Positions 55,434-63,653 of a stretch of 64,000 nucleotides of DNA are shown here, in pieces. The first letter of the stretch is position 1, and each line of letters opens with the position of its first letter. This DNA comes from Halalkalibacter alkaliphilus (GTDB lineage: Bacteria; Bacillota; Bacilli; Bacillales; Bacillaceae_D): positions 100,415 to 164,414 of the forward strand of contig NZ_JAKRYL010000011.1 of assembly GCF_023555415.1 (NCBI RefSeq), in the 5' to 3' direction. The position numbers and the translations under genes were made by a program. Below the pieces are notes generated by a model. It searched no databases, was not told the DNA's origin, and saw only the letters and a program-made list of their open reading frames with translations.

Positions 55434-55492
55434 GGGTCAGACCCTTCTGCACACCTTTAACGCGGTGAATATATACAGAGGGGTCTGACCCC
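55434..55492. repeat. GGGTCAGACCC hairpin (copy 2)
   Basis: The end sequences AGGGTCAGACCCTTCTG and CAGAGGGGTCTGACCCC are inverted copies about 25 bases apart, forming a long stem with a loop containing CTTTAACGCGGTG. The same end sequence occurs in the hairpin at 53545-53588. It lies in the divergent gap between the first Mrr-type gene and the SDR gene. Confidence 0.75.
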
Positions 55493-55505
55493 CCCTACTC
55501 CTAAA

Positions 55506-55546
55506 GAGCACTGAAAAAGGTCAAAACCGCACCTTTTTCAGTGCCC
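55506..55546. terminator. hairpin in the Mrr-SDR divergent gap
   Basis: AGGGCACTGAAAAAGGT-type arms (GCACTGAAAAAGGT / ACCTTTTTCAGTGC) form a 14-bp perfect stem. It lies 100 bases upstream of the SDR gene in a divergent gap, an odd place for a terminator. It may insulate the flanking genes from transcription across the repeat. Confidence 0.65.
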
Positions 55547-55646
55547 TACTCCAAAAGTTGTAGATTTTATCAGTCTTCTTCTCGATGTTGGTTGTTGCTT
55601 GTTTTCATAAAATGAGAGTAATCAAAGAACGAAGGGAGTTAAACAA

Positions 55647-56375
55647 ATGTTTGATCAAATAAAACAAGTCATTATGATAACAGGTGCCACACGCGGCCTA
55701 GGCTATACTCTTGCTCAACACTTTGCCAAGCAAGGGGCTAATTTAGCAATTTGTGCTAGAGGGGAAAACGAAATTAAAACGGTTCAAAACGAATTGGAGA
55801 AATACGGGGCTGAAGTCGTTGCACTTTCTGCAGATGTTTCTAATCCTAATGATGTTGAGCGATTTATCTCAGTAACAGAAAATTATTTTGGTCACATCGA
55901 TACACTAATTAACAACGCATCGATCTTTGGGCCTGGCCCCCTTTATTTAGCCGATTATCCTGATCTAGCTCTTAAAAATGTGCTTGAAATTAATATTATG
56001 AACCCTTTCCTAATGACGAAACGTGTTTTACCTGGAATGCTTGCACGTCATAAAGGCAGTATTATTAACCTCACATCTGAAGTAGGCAAAACAGGATATG
56101 CCGAATGGGGAGCTTATTCTATCTCTAAATTTGCTGTAGAAGGTATGACTCAAATCTGGGCAGATGAATTAATTGATACAGGTGTTCGAATCAACCTTGT
56201 CGATCCAGGAGAAATGGATACTGCTATGCACAAAATTGCCGTACCAAATTGTGAATATGAGCTTGCTCAACCTAGTGACGTCATAGATGTATTTGATTAC
56301 TTGGCATCAAGCGAATCTCAATTTGTTACCGGTCAACGGTTCGAAGCACAATCTTTTACAAGAAAGGGGGTATGA
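55647..56375 (+). CDS. short-chain dehydrogenase/reductase
   Basis: A 242-residue SDR with a TGATRGLGYTLA nucleotide-binding loop (residues about 12-23), the NNASIFGPG motif, the catalytic Ser in NLTSEVGKTG and Y-x3-K in YSISKFAVEG. It should oxidise or reduce a small alcohol or ketone with NAD(P). It is the first gene of a three-gene operon with the QueA-like and VOC genes, with spacings of 2 bases each. The operon suggests these enzymes act on a shared compound, not known. Confidence 0.87.
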   Translation: MFDQIKQVIMITGATRGLGYTLAQHFAKQGANLAICARGENEIKTVQNELEKYGAEVVALSADVSNPNDVERFISVTENYFGHIDTLINNASIFGPGPLYLADYPDLALKNVLEINIMNPFLMTKRVLPGMLARHKGSIINLTSEVGKTGYAEWGAYSISKFAVEGMTQIWADELIDTGVRINLVDPGEMDTAMHKIAVPNCEYELAQPSDVIDVFDYLASSESQFVTGQRFEAQSFTRKGV

Positions 56376-56377
56376 AC

Positions 56378-57397
56378 ATGACTTTAGCATCCTATCCATT
56401 CGTTGTTCCAGATCACCTACATGCGTTTTTGCCAGCTGAGATCCGTTCTAATAAAAGAGAAGCAGTAAAGCTGTTAGTTCAAAATCGCCAAGCAGGCAAC
56501 GTACATCATGATACTTTCGAAAACCTTAGCAGTTATTTGAAAGAAGGTGATGTCCTAATTTTAAATAATAGTCGAACAATTCCAGCCGTCATTTTTACGA
56601 CAGATCATATGGAAGTACGCCTTGCAAGGAAACGTTCTTCTGAAATTTGGGATGTTCTTTATCTTCATGAAATAGAAATTGGTGATACTCTAACCTTTAC
56701 AAGTAACGTAAAAGCAACCGTTTTAGACAAGTGTAGTAAGACCCCCCTTATCTCTTTACGCTTTTCAATCGCAGGAAATGAATTTTATAATTATCTCTAT
56801 ACACACGGGACACCGATTCATTACGAATATTTACAGGATCACTGGCCACTGCAAGCCTTTCAAACGGTGTATAGCTCTGTACCAGGTTCGATCGAAATGC
56901 CTTCAGCTGGTCGCGCCCTCTCCTGGAAGATGCTTGCTGACCTACAAAAGAAAGGGGTCGAAATTGGCTTTGTTTATCTCCATACTGGTCTAAGCTATTT
57001 CGAAAACGACCATTGGCCAGATCCCATTTTCCAGCCAGAGCCATTTCATGTCCCGAAAGAAACAGTTGAACTCATTCATTTAGCCAAAAACAGAAATTCA
57101 AGGATTATCGCCGTTGGTACAACGGTTGTGAGAGCACTAGAAAGCGCCGTTGATACACAGCATATTCTTCAACCTACTACAGGAGAAACAACTCTTCATA
57201 TCAAATTAAATTCCTCACTTTATGTTGTGGATGGTTTGTTAACAGGCTTCCACGAACCTGAAGCGAGTCACCTTGACATGCTTTCTGCTTTTATTGACCA
57301 AAAGAATTTACTGGCTGCTTACGAAGAGGCAATTAGACAAGGTTATTTGTGGCATGAGTTTGGTGATATGAACCTCCTTTTGCCAATGGAGAACTAA
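56378..57397 (+). CDS. diverged QueA-like S-adenosylmethionine ribosyltransferase
   Basis: A protein of about 339 residues with the fold of tRNA ribosyltransferase-isomerase QueA, which transfers the ribose of SAM to preQ1 in tRNA. Recognisable landmarks are NNSRTIPAVIF (QueA NdTRVipARL), FQTVYSSVPGSIEMPSAG (YQTVYA..GSvAAPTAGLH), AVGTTVVRALESA and TGFHEPEASHLDMLSAF. The strictly conserved APTAGLHF and HVGLGTF are altered to MPSAGRALS and HTGLSYF. Length is near normal for QueA. It sits in an SDR-VOC operon rather than beside ruvB or tgt, so it is a paralogue with probably another substrate. The ATG at 56378 is preferred over 56372 by spacing from AAAGGGGG. Confidence 0.8.
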   Translation: MTLASYPFVVPDHLHAFLPAEIRSNKREAVKLLVQNRQAGNVHHDTFENLSSYLKEGDVLILNNSRTIPAVIFTTDHMEVRLARKRSSEIWDVLYLHEIEIGDTLTFTSNVKATVLDKCSKTPLISLRFSIAGNEFYNYLYTHGTPIHYEYLQDHWPLQAFQTVYSSVPGSIEMPSAGRALSWKMLADLQKKGVEIGFVYLHTGLSYFENDHWPDPIFQPEPFHVPKETVELIHLAKNRNSRIIAVGTTVVRALESAVDTQHILQPTTGETTLHIKLNSSLYVVDGLLTGFHEPEASHLDMLSAFIDQKNLLAAYEEAIRQGYLWHEFGDMNLLLPMEN

Positions 57398-57399
57398 AC

Positions 57400-57744
57400 A
57401 TGGACATTCATCATATTGGTATCGTTGTTCCAGATATTAACGCTGCTAGAACGTTGTTAGCATCTGACTGGGAGGTAGAAGCAGAATTTTCGTTTATGGA
57501 TGAAAACTTACTATTCTTAAATAAAGATTCTTTTATCATTGAACTCATTGAAGGGGATCCAACTACCTTTCCTTTTCACGTTGCCTACCAAGTCCCTAAT
57601 TTAGAAAACCATATGCAAAACTGGATTCCACCACCTTCTTTTGAAGCGTGTGGACCATACGAATTAAAAAATGGATGGAAAACGATCTTCTATTCTAACG
57701 ATTATTATTATGTTGAGTTTATTGAAAAAAAAGAACGGACTTAG
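57400..57744 (+). CDS. VOC family protein (glyoxalase-like)
   Basis: A 114-residue protein with a vicinal-oxygen-chelate beta-alpha-beta pattern: MDIHHIGIVVPDINAARTLL with a metal His at residue 5, then FIIELIEGD near the middle and YYVEFIEKK at the end. Members bind a divalent metal and act on small epoxide, thiol or lactaldehyde-type substrates. It follows the QueA-like gene after two bases and closes the operon. Confidence 0.8.
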   Translation: MDIHHIGIVVPDINAARTLLASDWEVEAEFSFMDENLLFLNKDSFIIELIEGDPTTFPFHVAYQVPNLENHMQNWIPPPSFEACGPYELKNGWKTIFYSNDYYYVEFIEKKERT

Positions 57745-57775
57745 AGGACCCCTCTTCTTCCGTTCTATCTTTTTT
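57728..57775. terminator. terminator between VOC and response regulator genes
   Basis: AAAGAACGGA and TCCGTTCT form a stem with an internal pairing GAGGACCCCTC, followed by TTTTTTT on the + strand. Confidence 0.65.
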
Positions 57776-58409
57776 TTACGTTATGTTTCAGTGCAAAAAC
57801 TGCCGCTTGCGTTCGATCGGCTAACTCGAGCTTGGCTAATATGTTAGACATATGTGTTTTGACCGTTTTTTCTGAAATGTAGAGCTCTTGTGCGATTTCT
57901 TTATTACTTCGCCCTTTTGTCACTTCTACTAAAACATCACGTTCCCGTCCCGTTAACCTCTGTAGACGCGCTTGTTCACTAGTGAAGTTTGGTGAAACAC
58001 GAGTTAATACATGCTTAGTTACTTTTTCATGTAGTCTGCTTTCACCACAATACACAGCGCGAATAGTTTCTGCTAACTGCTCTGGTTCAATATCTTTTAA
58101 TTGATAGCCGGAAGCTCCTGCTTCTAATGCTGGAATGACGTGATCTTGATCTGTAAAACTAGTTAACACTAGAACAATTGCACTCTCATCTAGCTCTTTT
58201 AGCTTCTTCGTACATTCCATTCCATCCATTTTCGGCATATCTAAATCCATAATCACCACATCTGGACGCTCTTTTTCAAATAATTCAATTGCCTCCATGC
58301 CGTTAGAAGCTTCTGCTACTACCTTTAAATCTTCCATTGACTCAAGGAAATAAACTAAGCCTCTTCTAACAACATGATGATCATCAACAATCATAATTCG
58401 TATAGTCAT
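57765..58409 (-). CDS. LuxR/NarL-type response regulator
   Basis: A 214-residue regulator: receiver domain with the phosphoacceptor D55 in VVIMDLDMPKMDG, and a LuxR HTH at about 150-205 (LTGRERDVLVEVTKGRSNKEIA). It follows the kinase gene by 12 bases. B. subtilis pairs a similar GAF-kinase with YhcZ; this is the likely counterpart. Target genes are unknown. Confidence 0.88.
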   Translation of the reverse strand: MTIRIMIVDDHHVVRRGLVYFLESMEDLKVVAEASNGMEAIELFEKERPDVVIMDLDMPKMDGMECTKKLKELDESAIVLVLTSFTDQDHVIPALEAGASGYQLKDIEPEQLAETIRAVYCGESRLHEKVTKHVLTRVSPNFTSEQARLQRLTGRERDVLVEVTKGRSNKEIAQELYISEKTVKTHMSNILAKLELADRTQAAVFALKHNVKKR

Positions 58410-58421
58410 CTGATGATCCCC

Positions 58422-59879
58422 CTACTGATTTGAAATGACTACTGTAAGTGTCGTTCCTATATTCTCTTTACTCTCCCATGTGAACGTTCCTTTTAAGGCT
58501 TCAACTCGTTCTCTCATCCCATGAATGCCTATTGATCTACTGTGAATATACTCAGTTTCCTTCGTCCCACAACCATGATCTCTTATTTTCATCATTAACT
58601 CTTCTTTCGATGCCTCAATTTCTACAAAAGCTTCTAAAACACCACTATGCTTTTTGACATTGTTTAGTGCTTCCTGAGCAATTCGCCATAAACACTCTTC
58701 ACTTGATTTAGATAGAGTAAGTATACCTTTCACATTTACGTGTACAGTTACCCCAAGTAAGCTTGCATAATGTTTAATAGCAGACGTCATTCCTTCTTGT
58801 AACTCTTCTGATCTTAACTGATAGATTAGTTGCTTTAATTCCTTCAACGCTTCTTGAGATAACACTTGTATTTGCCCAAGTGTTTCTTTTGTCTCTACTT
58901 CCTTTGTCCGTAATTGAGCTCCCTTTGCTGTTAGTGACAAGGAAAACAGCATTTGGTTTACTGAATCATGTAAATCTCGTGCTAACCGGTTACGTTCATC
59001 TAATCGTGCAAGTTCTTTTCTTTGTTCGTTCAATCGCTCCTTCTCAAAATACAAACAAAGATAATGAGTAAGCTGTTCTATAAGATAGTGATCGACCTCA
59101 TCGAACACTTCATGAAAAATGGTTACCTTCAATCTTGTCTCACCAAAAATAGCTTTTTGAACGACCTTTTGTCTACGATTGCATTCTCCTACTTCAGTAA
59201 ACTGTCCATTAAGACTTATAGAAATTCCCTTCCAGTTAAAAAGGCGTAAAATCATTGCAGCTAATTCAAAAGGTTCTTTATCTCCCTTTTGTATCATTGA
59301 TAAACAAGTACCAAGTGTTGTTAGCAAATTTGACCGACGTTGCTCCTGTTCAAATAATTTAAAACGCTTTACAGTTGCTCCTACTTGATACGCTACAGTC
59401 TCAAGCAGATCTAATTCTTCTTCGGAAAAATGAGTCTTGCTTGGAGAAGCTACATTCATTAAGCCAAATGACTCTTCTCCAGCAAAAATAGGAATCGTAG
59501 CATGATGGCTAATTCCATTTGTCGCACCAAAATTTCCAACCTTCACACGCTCAAGACGTCTACATTCCATAATATTCACAGCCTTTTTTAGGTGGCCTGC
59601 TAAATATTTATCTTTGCACCAACAGCCACCATCACAAAGCGGTAAGTTTTCCTTGTACATTAGTCCCTCAGGTAAGCCATAAGAAGCAAACAGGGAGTGC
59701 TTCCCTTCTTCATGTATAAGAAAAATCCAACCACATTCCAGTTTTACTGCTTGAAGTAACCGTTCTAATACCGATTGCAGCATGTTTTTAAGGTCATTGC
59801 CTTCATTTAATGTCATTGAAATAATACGTAACGTTTCCCTAACATTCTTGGCCTGAACGAAATGGTTTTGTTGGTCCAT
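58422..59879 (-). CDS. GAF-domain sensor histidine kinase
   Basis: About 485 residues, with no transmembrane span. An N-terminal GAF domain (about 15-175; CDGGCWCKDK, GATNGISHHATIPIF) is followed by a HisKA_3 phosphoacceptor helix (RNRLARDLHDSVNQMLFSL) and an HATPase domain with N-box ALNNVKKHS and G-box DHGCGTKE. The free cysteines and histidines in the GAF domain could bind a cofactor or sense redox. Resembles YhcY. TTG and two ATG codons occur together at the start; the third (59879) has the best spacing from GAGGG. Confidence 0.85.
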   Translation of the reverse strand: MDQQNHFVQAKNVRETLRIISMTLNEGNDLKNMLQSVLERLLQAVKLECGWIFLIHEEGKHSLFASYGLPEGLMYKENLPLCDGGCWCKDKYLAGHLKKAVNIMECRRLERVKVGNFGATNGISHHATIPIFAGEESFGLMNVASPSKTHFSEEELDLLETVAYQVGATVKRFKLFEQEQRRSNLLTTLGTCLSMIQKGDKEPFELAAMILRLFNWKGISISLNGQFTEVGECNRRQKVVQKAIFGETRLKVTIFHEVFDEVDHYLIEQLTHYLCLYFEKERLNEQRKELARLDERNRLARDLHDSVNQMLFSLSLTAKGAQLRTKEVETKETLGQIQVLSQEALKELKQLIYQLRSEELQEGMTSAIKHYASLLGVTVHVNVKGILTLSKSSEECLWRIAQEALNNVKKHSGVLEAFVEIEASKEELMMKIRDHGCGTKETEYIHSRSIGIHGMRERVEALKGTFTWESKENIGTTLTVVISNQ

Positions 59880-60017
59880 CATCAACCCTCACTTAGACTT
59901 GTTCCTTTTATCGTACCGTACATTAAGAAAACAGAGAAGAGAAAATCGTCAACCATGACATATTAATCAAATCATTGGGTAGACTAGTGATGAAAAACGT
60001 CTAAAGGATGTGAATTC

Positions 60018-60647
60018 ATGAAAAATCCTAAACGTAAAAAGCATAATTCACTTTTGCCTATCTATCTTTTTCTAACTACATATATTCTAGTTCATTTATA
60101 TAATTACAGTTTTACGATATTTGGATTTGTACTAGCCGCAATCCTTTCCACATTAGGAATCACAAATCTTTTAAAAACATCGAAATGGATTTCTCGCCAT
60201 CTATCTTCTGAGTTATTAAATATCGATGAGATACCTGATCGGGAATTTCAACAACTATTAGTCCCACTTTTTCAAAAGCAAGGCTACTCAGTCAGTAGAA
60301 CGAAAGTGAACCGCAAAGCACAACCAGATCTAATTCTTCGAAAAAAAGGACTAAAAGCAATCGTCGTTGCTAAACGTCAAACGAATCAAGTAAGTGCAAA
60401 TTTTGTTCACGATGTTCTTGCTTTAAAACCAAATTATCAAGCAAGACGAGTGATCATCGTAACAAATAGTCAGTTTACAAAATCAGCTAAACGTATTGCA
60501 CGTGCAAATAAAATAACTCTCATCGATCGTGATTCACTAGATGCTATGCTTGATGCGTACTTAGAACAAAAAAAATCACACCGTTTTATCCAACGTGTCC
60601 GAACACTACTTATAAAAGATGAAGTAAAAAGAGAAGCACAAGAGTAA
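60018..60647 (+). CDS. membrane-anchored Mrr-like protein (2), incomplete active site
   Basis: A 209-residue protein with two N-terminal hydrophobic segments (about 13-28 and 33-50) and a cytoplasmic Mrr-like domain. E76 (DREFQQL) and D104 (QPDLIL) are present, but the expected Q/E two residues before K119 is V117 (IVVAKRQT). So the D-QxK nuclease site seen in the paralogue at 54709 is incomplete here. It may bind nucleic acid without cutting, or be on its way to decay. AAAGGATG precedes the ATG. Confidence 0.7.
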   Translation: MKNPKRKKHNSLLPIYLFLTTYILVHLYNYSFTIFGFVLAAILSTLGITNLLKTSKWISRHLSSELLNIDEIPDREFQQLLVPLFQKQGYSVSRTKVNRKAQPDLILRKKGLKAIVVAKRQTNQVSANFVHDVLALKPNYQARRVIIVTNSQFTKSAKRIARANKITLIDRDSLDAMLDAYLEQKKSHRFIQRVRTLLIKDEVKREAQE

Positions 60648-60657
60648 TCTTCAATAT

Positions 60658-60695
60658 AAGAAAATCGCTAGAAATAAAGCTCTAGCGATTTTCTT
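60658..60695 (+). terminator. terminator of the second Mrr-like gene
   Basis: A perfect 15-bp stem (60658-60672 and 60681-60695) with an eight-base loop, ending in TTTTCTTACT. Confidence 0.8.
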
Positions 60696-60751
60696 ACTCG
60701 TTTCAATTCCAACTGGAAAATTTATTTACGGGGTATTTTTGCTTCACTACA

Positions 60752-60800
60752 ACAACGCCTAGTCCTAATTCTGATTTTCAGAGTTAGGACTAGGCGTTGT
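60752..60800. other. perfect 17-bp inverted repeat beside the recombinase gene
   Basis: Arms 60752-60768 and 60784-60800 are perfectly complementary over 17 bases around a 15-base loop (TTCTGATTTTCAGAG). The loop itself holds a small TCTGA/TCAGA pair. It ends 10 bases from the recombinase stop. There is no U-run after it on the minus strand, so it is either an atypical terminator or a recombination-related sequence. Confidence 0.6.
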
Positions 60801-60810
60801 CTATATCCGA

Positions 60811-61647
60811 TTAACTGACGATATCATCAATTACGGCTAAATATTGTCGTGTTACATTTATATCTGAGTGCCCGGATAGTTGTGCAACAATAGAAAGATC
60901 GACGCCTTTACGAACTAAATCATAACAAAACGTATGGCGAAGCTTATGAGGATATACACCATACTCCTCTTTTAACATGTGCTGTACTGTACGCGCTGCA
61001 ATTCGTTTCTGATAATTTGAAACAAAAAGTGCTTCATGCTCGTCATTTCTAGACGTAAGGTAATCGTGTAGCTTATGAACGAGCTCTTTTGATAAAGGAA
61101 TAATTCGTTCATTTTCTTGTTCTAGATTTTTTACAACCATTTGACCTGTTTGGCTCTTATGATTTAATTTAATGTCGTCACGATTCAACATACACAGTTC
61201 AGAAACTCGTACCCCTGTATAAAGCAAGGCAAAAACAATCGCTTTGTTACGCTTACTTGAATCAGCTTTGGCTTTCTTAAGAAGGGTATTTATTTCTTCT
61301 TCCGTTAGAAAGTCTGGGGCAACATAATCGATTTTTGTTTTTGACCTTTTTATATTTTCAGTCATTTCTGGACGATTTTGCGACTTGGCAAAAGTATTTA
61401 TTGTATTAAAAATTTTATTTATTGTTGAAACACTTCGTTTTTCTGTTTCTAAGAAGTCAATATACGATTGCACATCTTGCTGTGTAAGTTCATGTAGTTC
61501 CTTGTCCTGGGCCTCTAACCAACTAGAAAATGTATGGATCACACCACAATACGTTTTAATTGTATTTTCTGACCTTCCTTTTTGAGAGAGATAGACAGCA
61601 AAAGAATCTATGACGTCTTTTGTGGTTCCAGCGCATTTTTTATCCAA
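60811..61647 (-). CDS. tyrosine recombinase (Xer/phage integrase family)
   Basis: A 278-residue recombinase with a SAM-like N-terminal DNA-binding domain and a complete catalytic set: R147 (TGVRVSEL), K173, H234 and R237 (HKLRHTF), H260 (LSGHSDINVT) and Y269. It starts with TTG at 61647 behind AGGGGG. It stands alone: no excisionase, phage or transposon genes adjoin it. It could be a Xer-like helper or the remains of an integrated element. Confidence 0.88.
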   Translation of the reverse strand: MDKKCAGTTKDVIDSFAVYLSQKGRSENTIKTYCGVIHTFSSWLEAQDKELHELTQQDVQSYIDFLETEKRSVSTINKIFNTINTFAKSQNRPEMTENIKRSKTKIDYVAPDFLTEEEINTLLKKAKADSSKRNKAIVFALLYTGVRVSELCMLNRDDIKLNHKSQTGQMVVKNLEQENERIIPLSKELVHKLHDYLTSRNDEHEALFVSNYQKRIAARTVQHMLKEEYGVYPHKLRHTFCYDLVRKGVDLSIVAQLSGHSDINVTRQYLAVIDDIVS

Positions 61648-61830
61648 AATGAATTCCCCCTAACTACCACAACTATAAAAGGGATTTCAAAGTTTGTCAA
61701 GTTCTGCGCAAACAATTGGTTTAAATTGTTATATTTTATTAATTTTTTCATTTGAAAATGACACATAAATGCACTTCCCTTTTTCCTATGATATAGTTAA
61801 AAGGAGTTCTTACTAAGGAGGAATATTGTC

Positions 61831-62874
61831 GTGAGTAAAAAGTTAACAGCCTATATTGGGACTTATACAAAAGGGGATAGCAAAGGGATTTACCGTTTAT
61901 CCATGGACGATACATCAGGTACGATAGATGATGTTCAAGTTGCTGCGGAACTAGAAAATCCAACATTTCTTACAGTTACTAGTGATCAAAAGTATTTGTA
62001 TTCGGTTACGAAAGTGGAAGATCAAGGCGGTGTTGGAGCCTATTCGATTGAACCAGATGGACAATTATCGTTATTAAATTATAATGTAGCTGATGGGAGC
62101 CCTCCATGTCACGTTAGTTTAAATGATTCTAATAATTTTCTCTTCTCAGCCAATTACCATCAAGGTACAGGAATTGCGTATAAGCTAACCGATAACGGAG
62201 AGATTGCAGCAGTCACATCAACAGTTACACACGCGGGGAGTGGGCCACACGAAAGACAAGAAAAGCCTCATGCTCACTATGCTGGATTAACTCCTGACGA
62301 ACATTATCTTTGTGTGGTAGATTTAGGGACAGATGAGATGGTTGTTTACTCTTTCGATAATGGTACATTGACGAAACACAGTGAACAAACTTTTAAACCA
62401 GGCACAGGTCCAAGACATATTCAATTTCATCCAAATGGAAAATTTGCTTACGTAAATGGTGAACTTAGTTCAGAAGTAATCGCTTTAAGCTATGACTTTG
62501 AAACTGGCTCATTTAATGAACTTCAATACATATCTTCTCTCCCAGCTGGTATTGGAGAAGAAAGCATCGGGGGAGCTATTAAGCTATCTGCTGATGGAAA
62601 GTTTTTGTATGCATCGAATCGTGGTCATGACAGTATTGCAGTCTTTCAAATTGACGCAGATACAGGTCATCTTACGTTAGTTGACCATACATCAACGGAA
62701 GGTTCTTTTCCAAGAGATTTTACAATAGATCCTACTGGAAAGTTCCTTTTAGCTGCTAATCAAGACACCAGCAATATCGTTCAGTTTACGATTGATTCTT
62801 CAACTGGTAAACTCACCCCTACTGGTGTTACTGTTTCCGTACCTAACCCTGTATGTGTTGTTTTTACTAACTAA
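61831..62874 (+). CDS. lactonase family protein (6-phosphogluconolactonase-like)
   Basis: A 347-residue seven-bladed beta-propeller of the YkgB/Pgl type (AYIGTYTKGDSKGIYRL; FLFSANYHQGTG; GTGPRHIQFHPNGKFAY; GFLYASNRGHDSIAV-type blade). It probably hydrolyses 6-phosphogluconolactone in the pentose phosphate pathway, but this propeller family also has other lactone substrates. The start is GTG behind GGAGGAA. A terminator follows. Confidence 0.87.
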   Translation: MSKKLTAYIGTYTKGDSKGIYRLSMDDTSGTIDDVQVAAELENPTFLTVTSDQKYLYSVTKVEDQGGVGAYSIEPDGQLSLLNYNVADGSPPCHVSLNDSNNFLFSANYHQGTGIAYKLTDNGEIAAVTSTVTHAGSGPHERQEKPHAHYAGLTPDEHYLCVVDLGTDEMVVYSFDNGTLTKHSEQTFKPGTGPRHIQFHPNGKFAYVNGELSSEVIALSYDFETGSFNELQYISSLPAGIGEESIGGAIKLSADGKFLYASNRGHDSIAVFQIDADTGHLTLVDHTSTEGSFPRDFTIDPTGKFLLAANQDTSNIVQFTIDSSTGKLTPTGVTVSVPNPVCVVFTN

Positions 62875-62896
62875 ACCTAAAAATATTGATATATTC

Positions 62897-62937
62897 AAAA
62901 AGGAGTGTCTCAAAAGTTCTTTGAGACACCCTTTTTT
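62897..62937. terminator. terminator between the lactonase and YitT-like genes
   Basis: AAAGGAGTGTCTCAAA and TTTGAGACACCCTTTTTT form a strong stem (one mismatch) with a U-run on the + strand. Confidence 0.82.
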
Positions 62938-63020
62938 ATGTTTTACCTAGTCAAATTAAATTTGGATATTCTTATAAAAAGGAGGATGCTTTTCACTAGT
63001 TACCTAACTTTCATTTATTT

Positions 63021-63653
63021 TTACGCTCTTTTAGAGACTGCGTTTGAACCGAGGTCGGGTGATAATATAAGTTTCTTTTTAATCAGAGCCTGGTGAATTC
63101 TCCCTACCAATGTTATTCCAAATGCGCTAGAAGCTGCTAATAGAAGTGAAAATAGGGTTTCTTTGGCGCCAATTAGGAAAAAGCTTAAAGGAAAAACAGA
63201 ACTATCCACTAAAAAGACTGCTAAACCAAAAGAAAATCCGTATTTTAAGTTAATCATTTTTCCCAACATGGAACCGCCACCTAAACTTGAATTGGCCATT
63301 CCCATCAGACCTAATCCAATTCCCATCCATAGCCCGCCAATTAGAGCACCGATTACAATATTCTCAACACCGAAGCGCATCAATGGCTCTTGAAGAATTC
63401 CGACAAGGATAGATGCAGAAACCATGCTGACAACCGACTTATAAAATAGATCACGATACCAAATAAAGGCTGATAAGAATAAAGGGAAATTAAACAAAAA
63501 CATTCCTACTCCAATATTTAAATCGAATAAGTAATAACTCATGGTTGCCATTCCTGTAATCCCCCCCGCCATAATGGTGTTGGGAACAGCAAAAAGTATG
63601 GTTGCGAGGGAGAAGTTAATAATGCCTATAGAAATAAGAATAAAGCGTTGTAT
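63021..63653 (-). CDS. YitT/DUF161-type membrane protein, non-standard start
   Basis: A multi-span membrane protein. The conserved AVPNTIMAGGITGMATM motif and five or six hydrophobic segments are clear. The first ATG in frame is at 63572 and would drop the conserved first helix. The same frame continues upstream to 63653 (TIQRFILISIGIINFSLAT-type sequence, a proper membrane helix), where it reaches an ATA codon about six bases after AAAAGGGGGA. A TGA lies four codons before that. So the true start is probably ATA at 63653 (about 210 residues), or a start codon has been lost. There is no C-terminal DUF2179 domain. Substrate unknown. Confidence 0.7.
   Translation of the reverse strand: MQRFILISIGIINFSLATILFAVPNTIMAGGITGMATMSYYLFDLNIGVGMFLFNFPLFLSAFIWYRDLFYKSVVSMVSASILVGILQEPLMRFGVENIVIGALIGGLWMGIGLGLMGMANSSLGGGSMLGKMINLKYGFSFGLAVFLVDSSVFPLSFFLIGAKETLFSLLLAASSAFGITLVGRIHQALIKKKLILSPDLGSNAVSKRA

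Noticed and set aside
60811..61647. prophage or integrative element
   Set aside because: Only the recombinase is present; the neighbours are ordinary chromosomal genes and no attachment repeat pair could be identified by eye.
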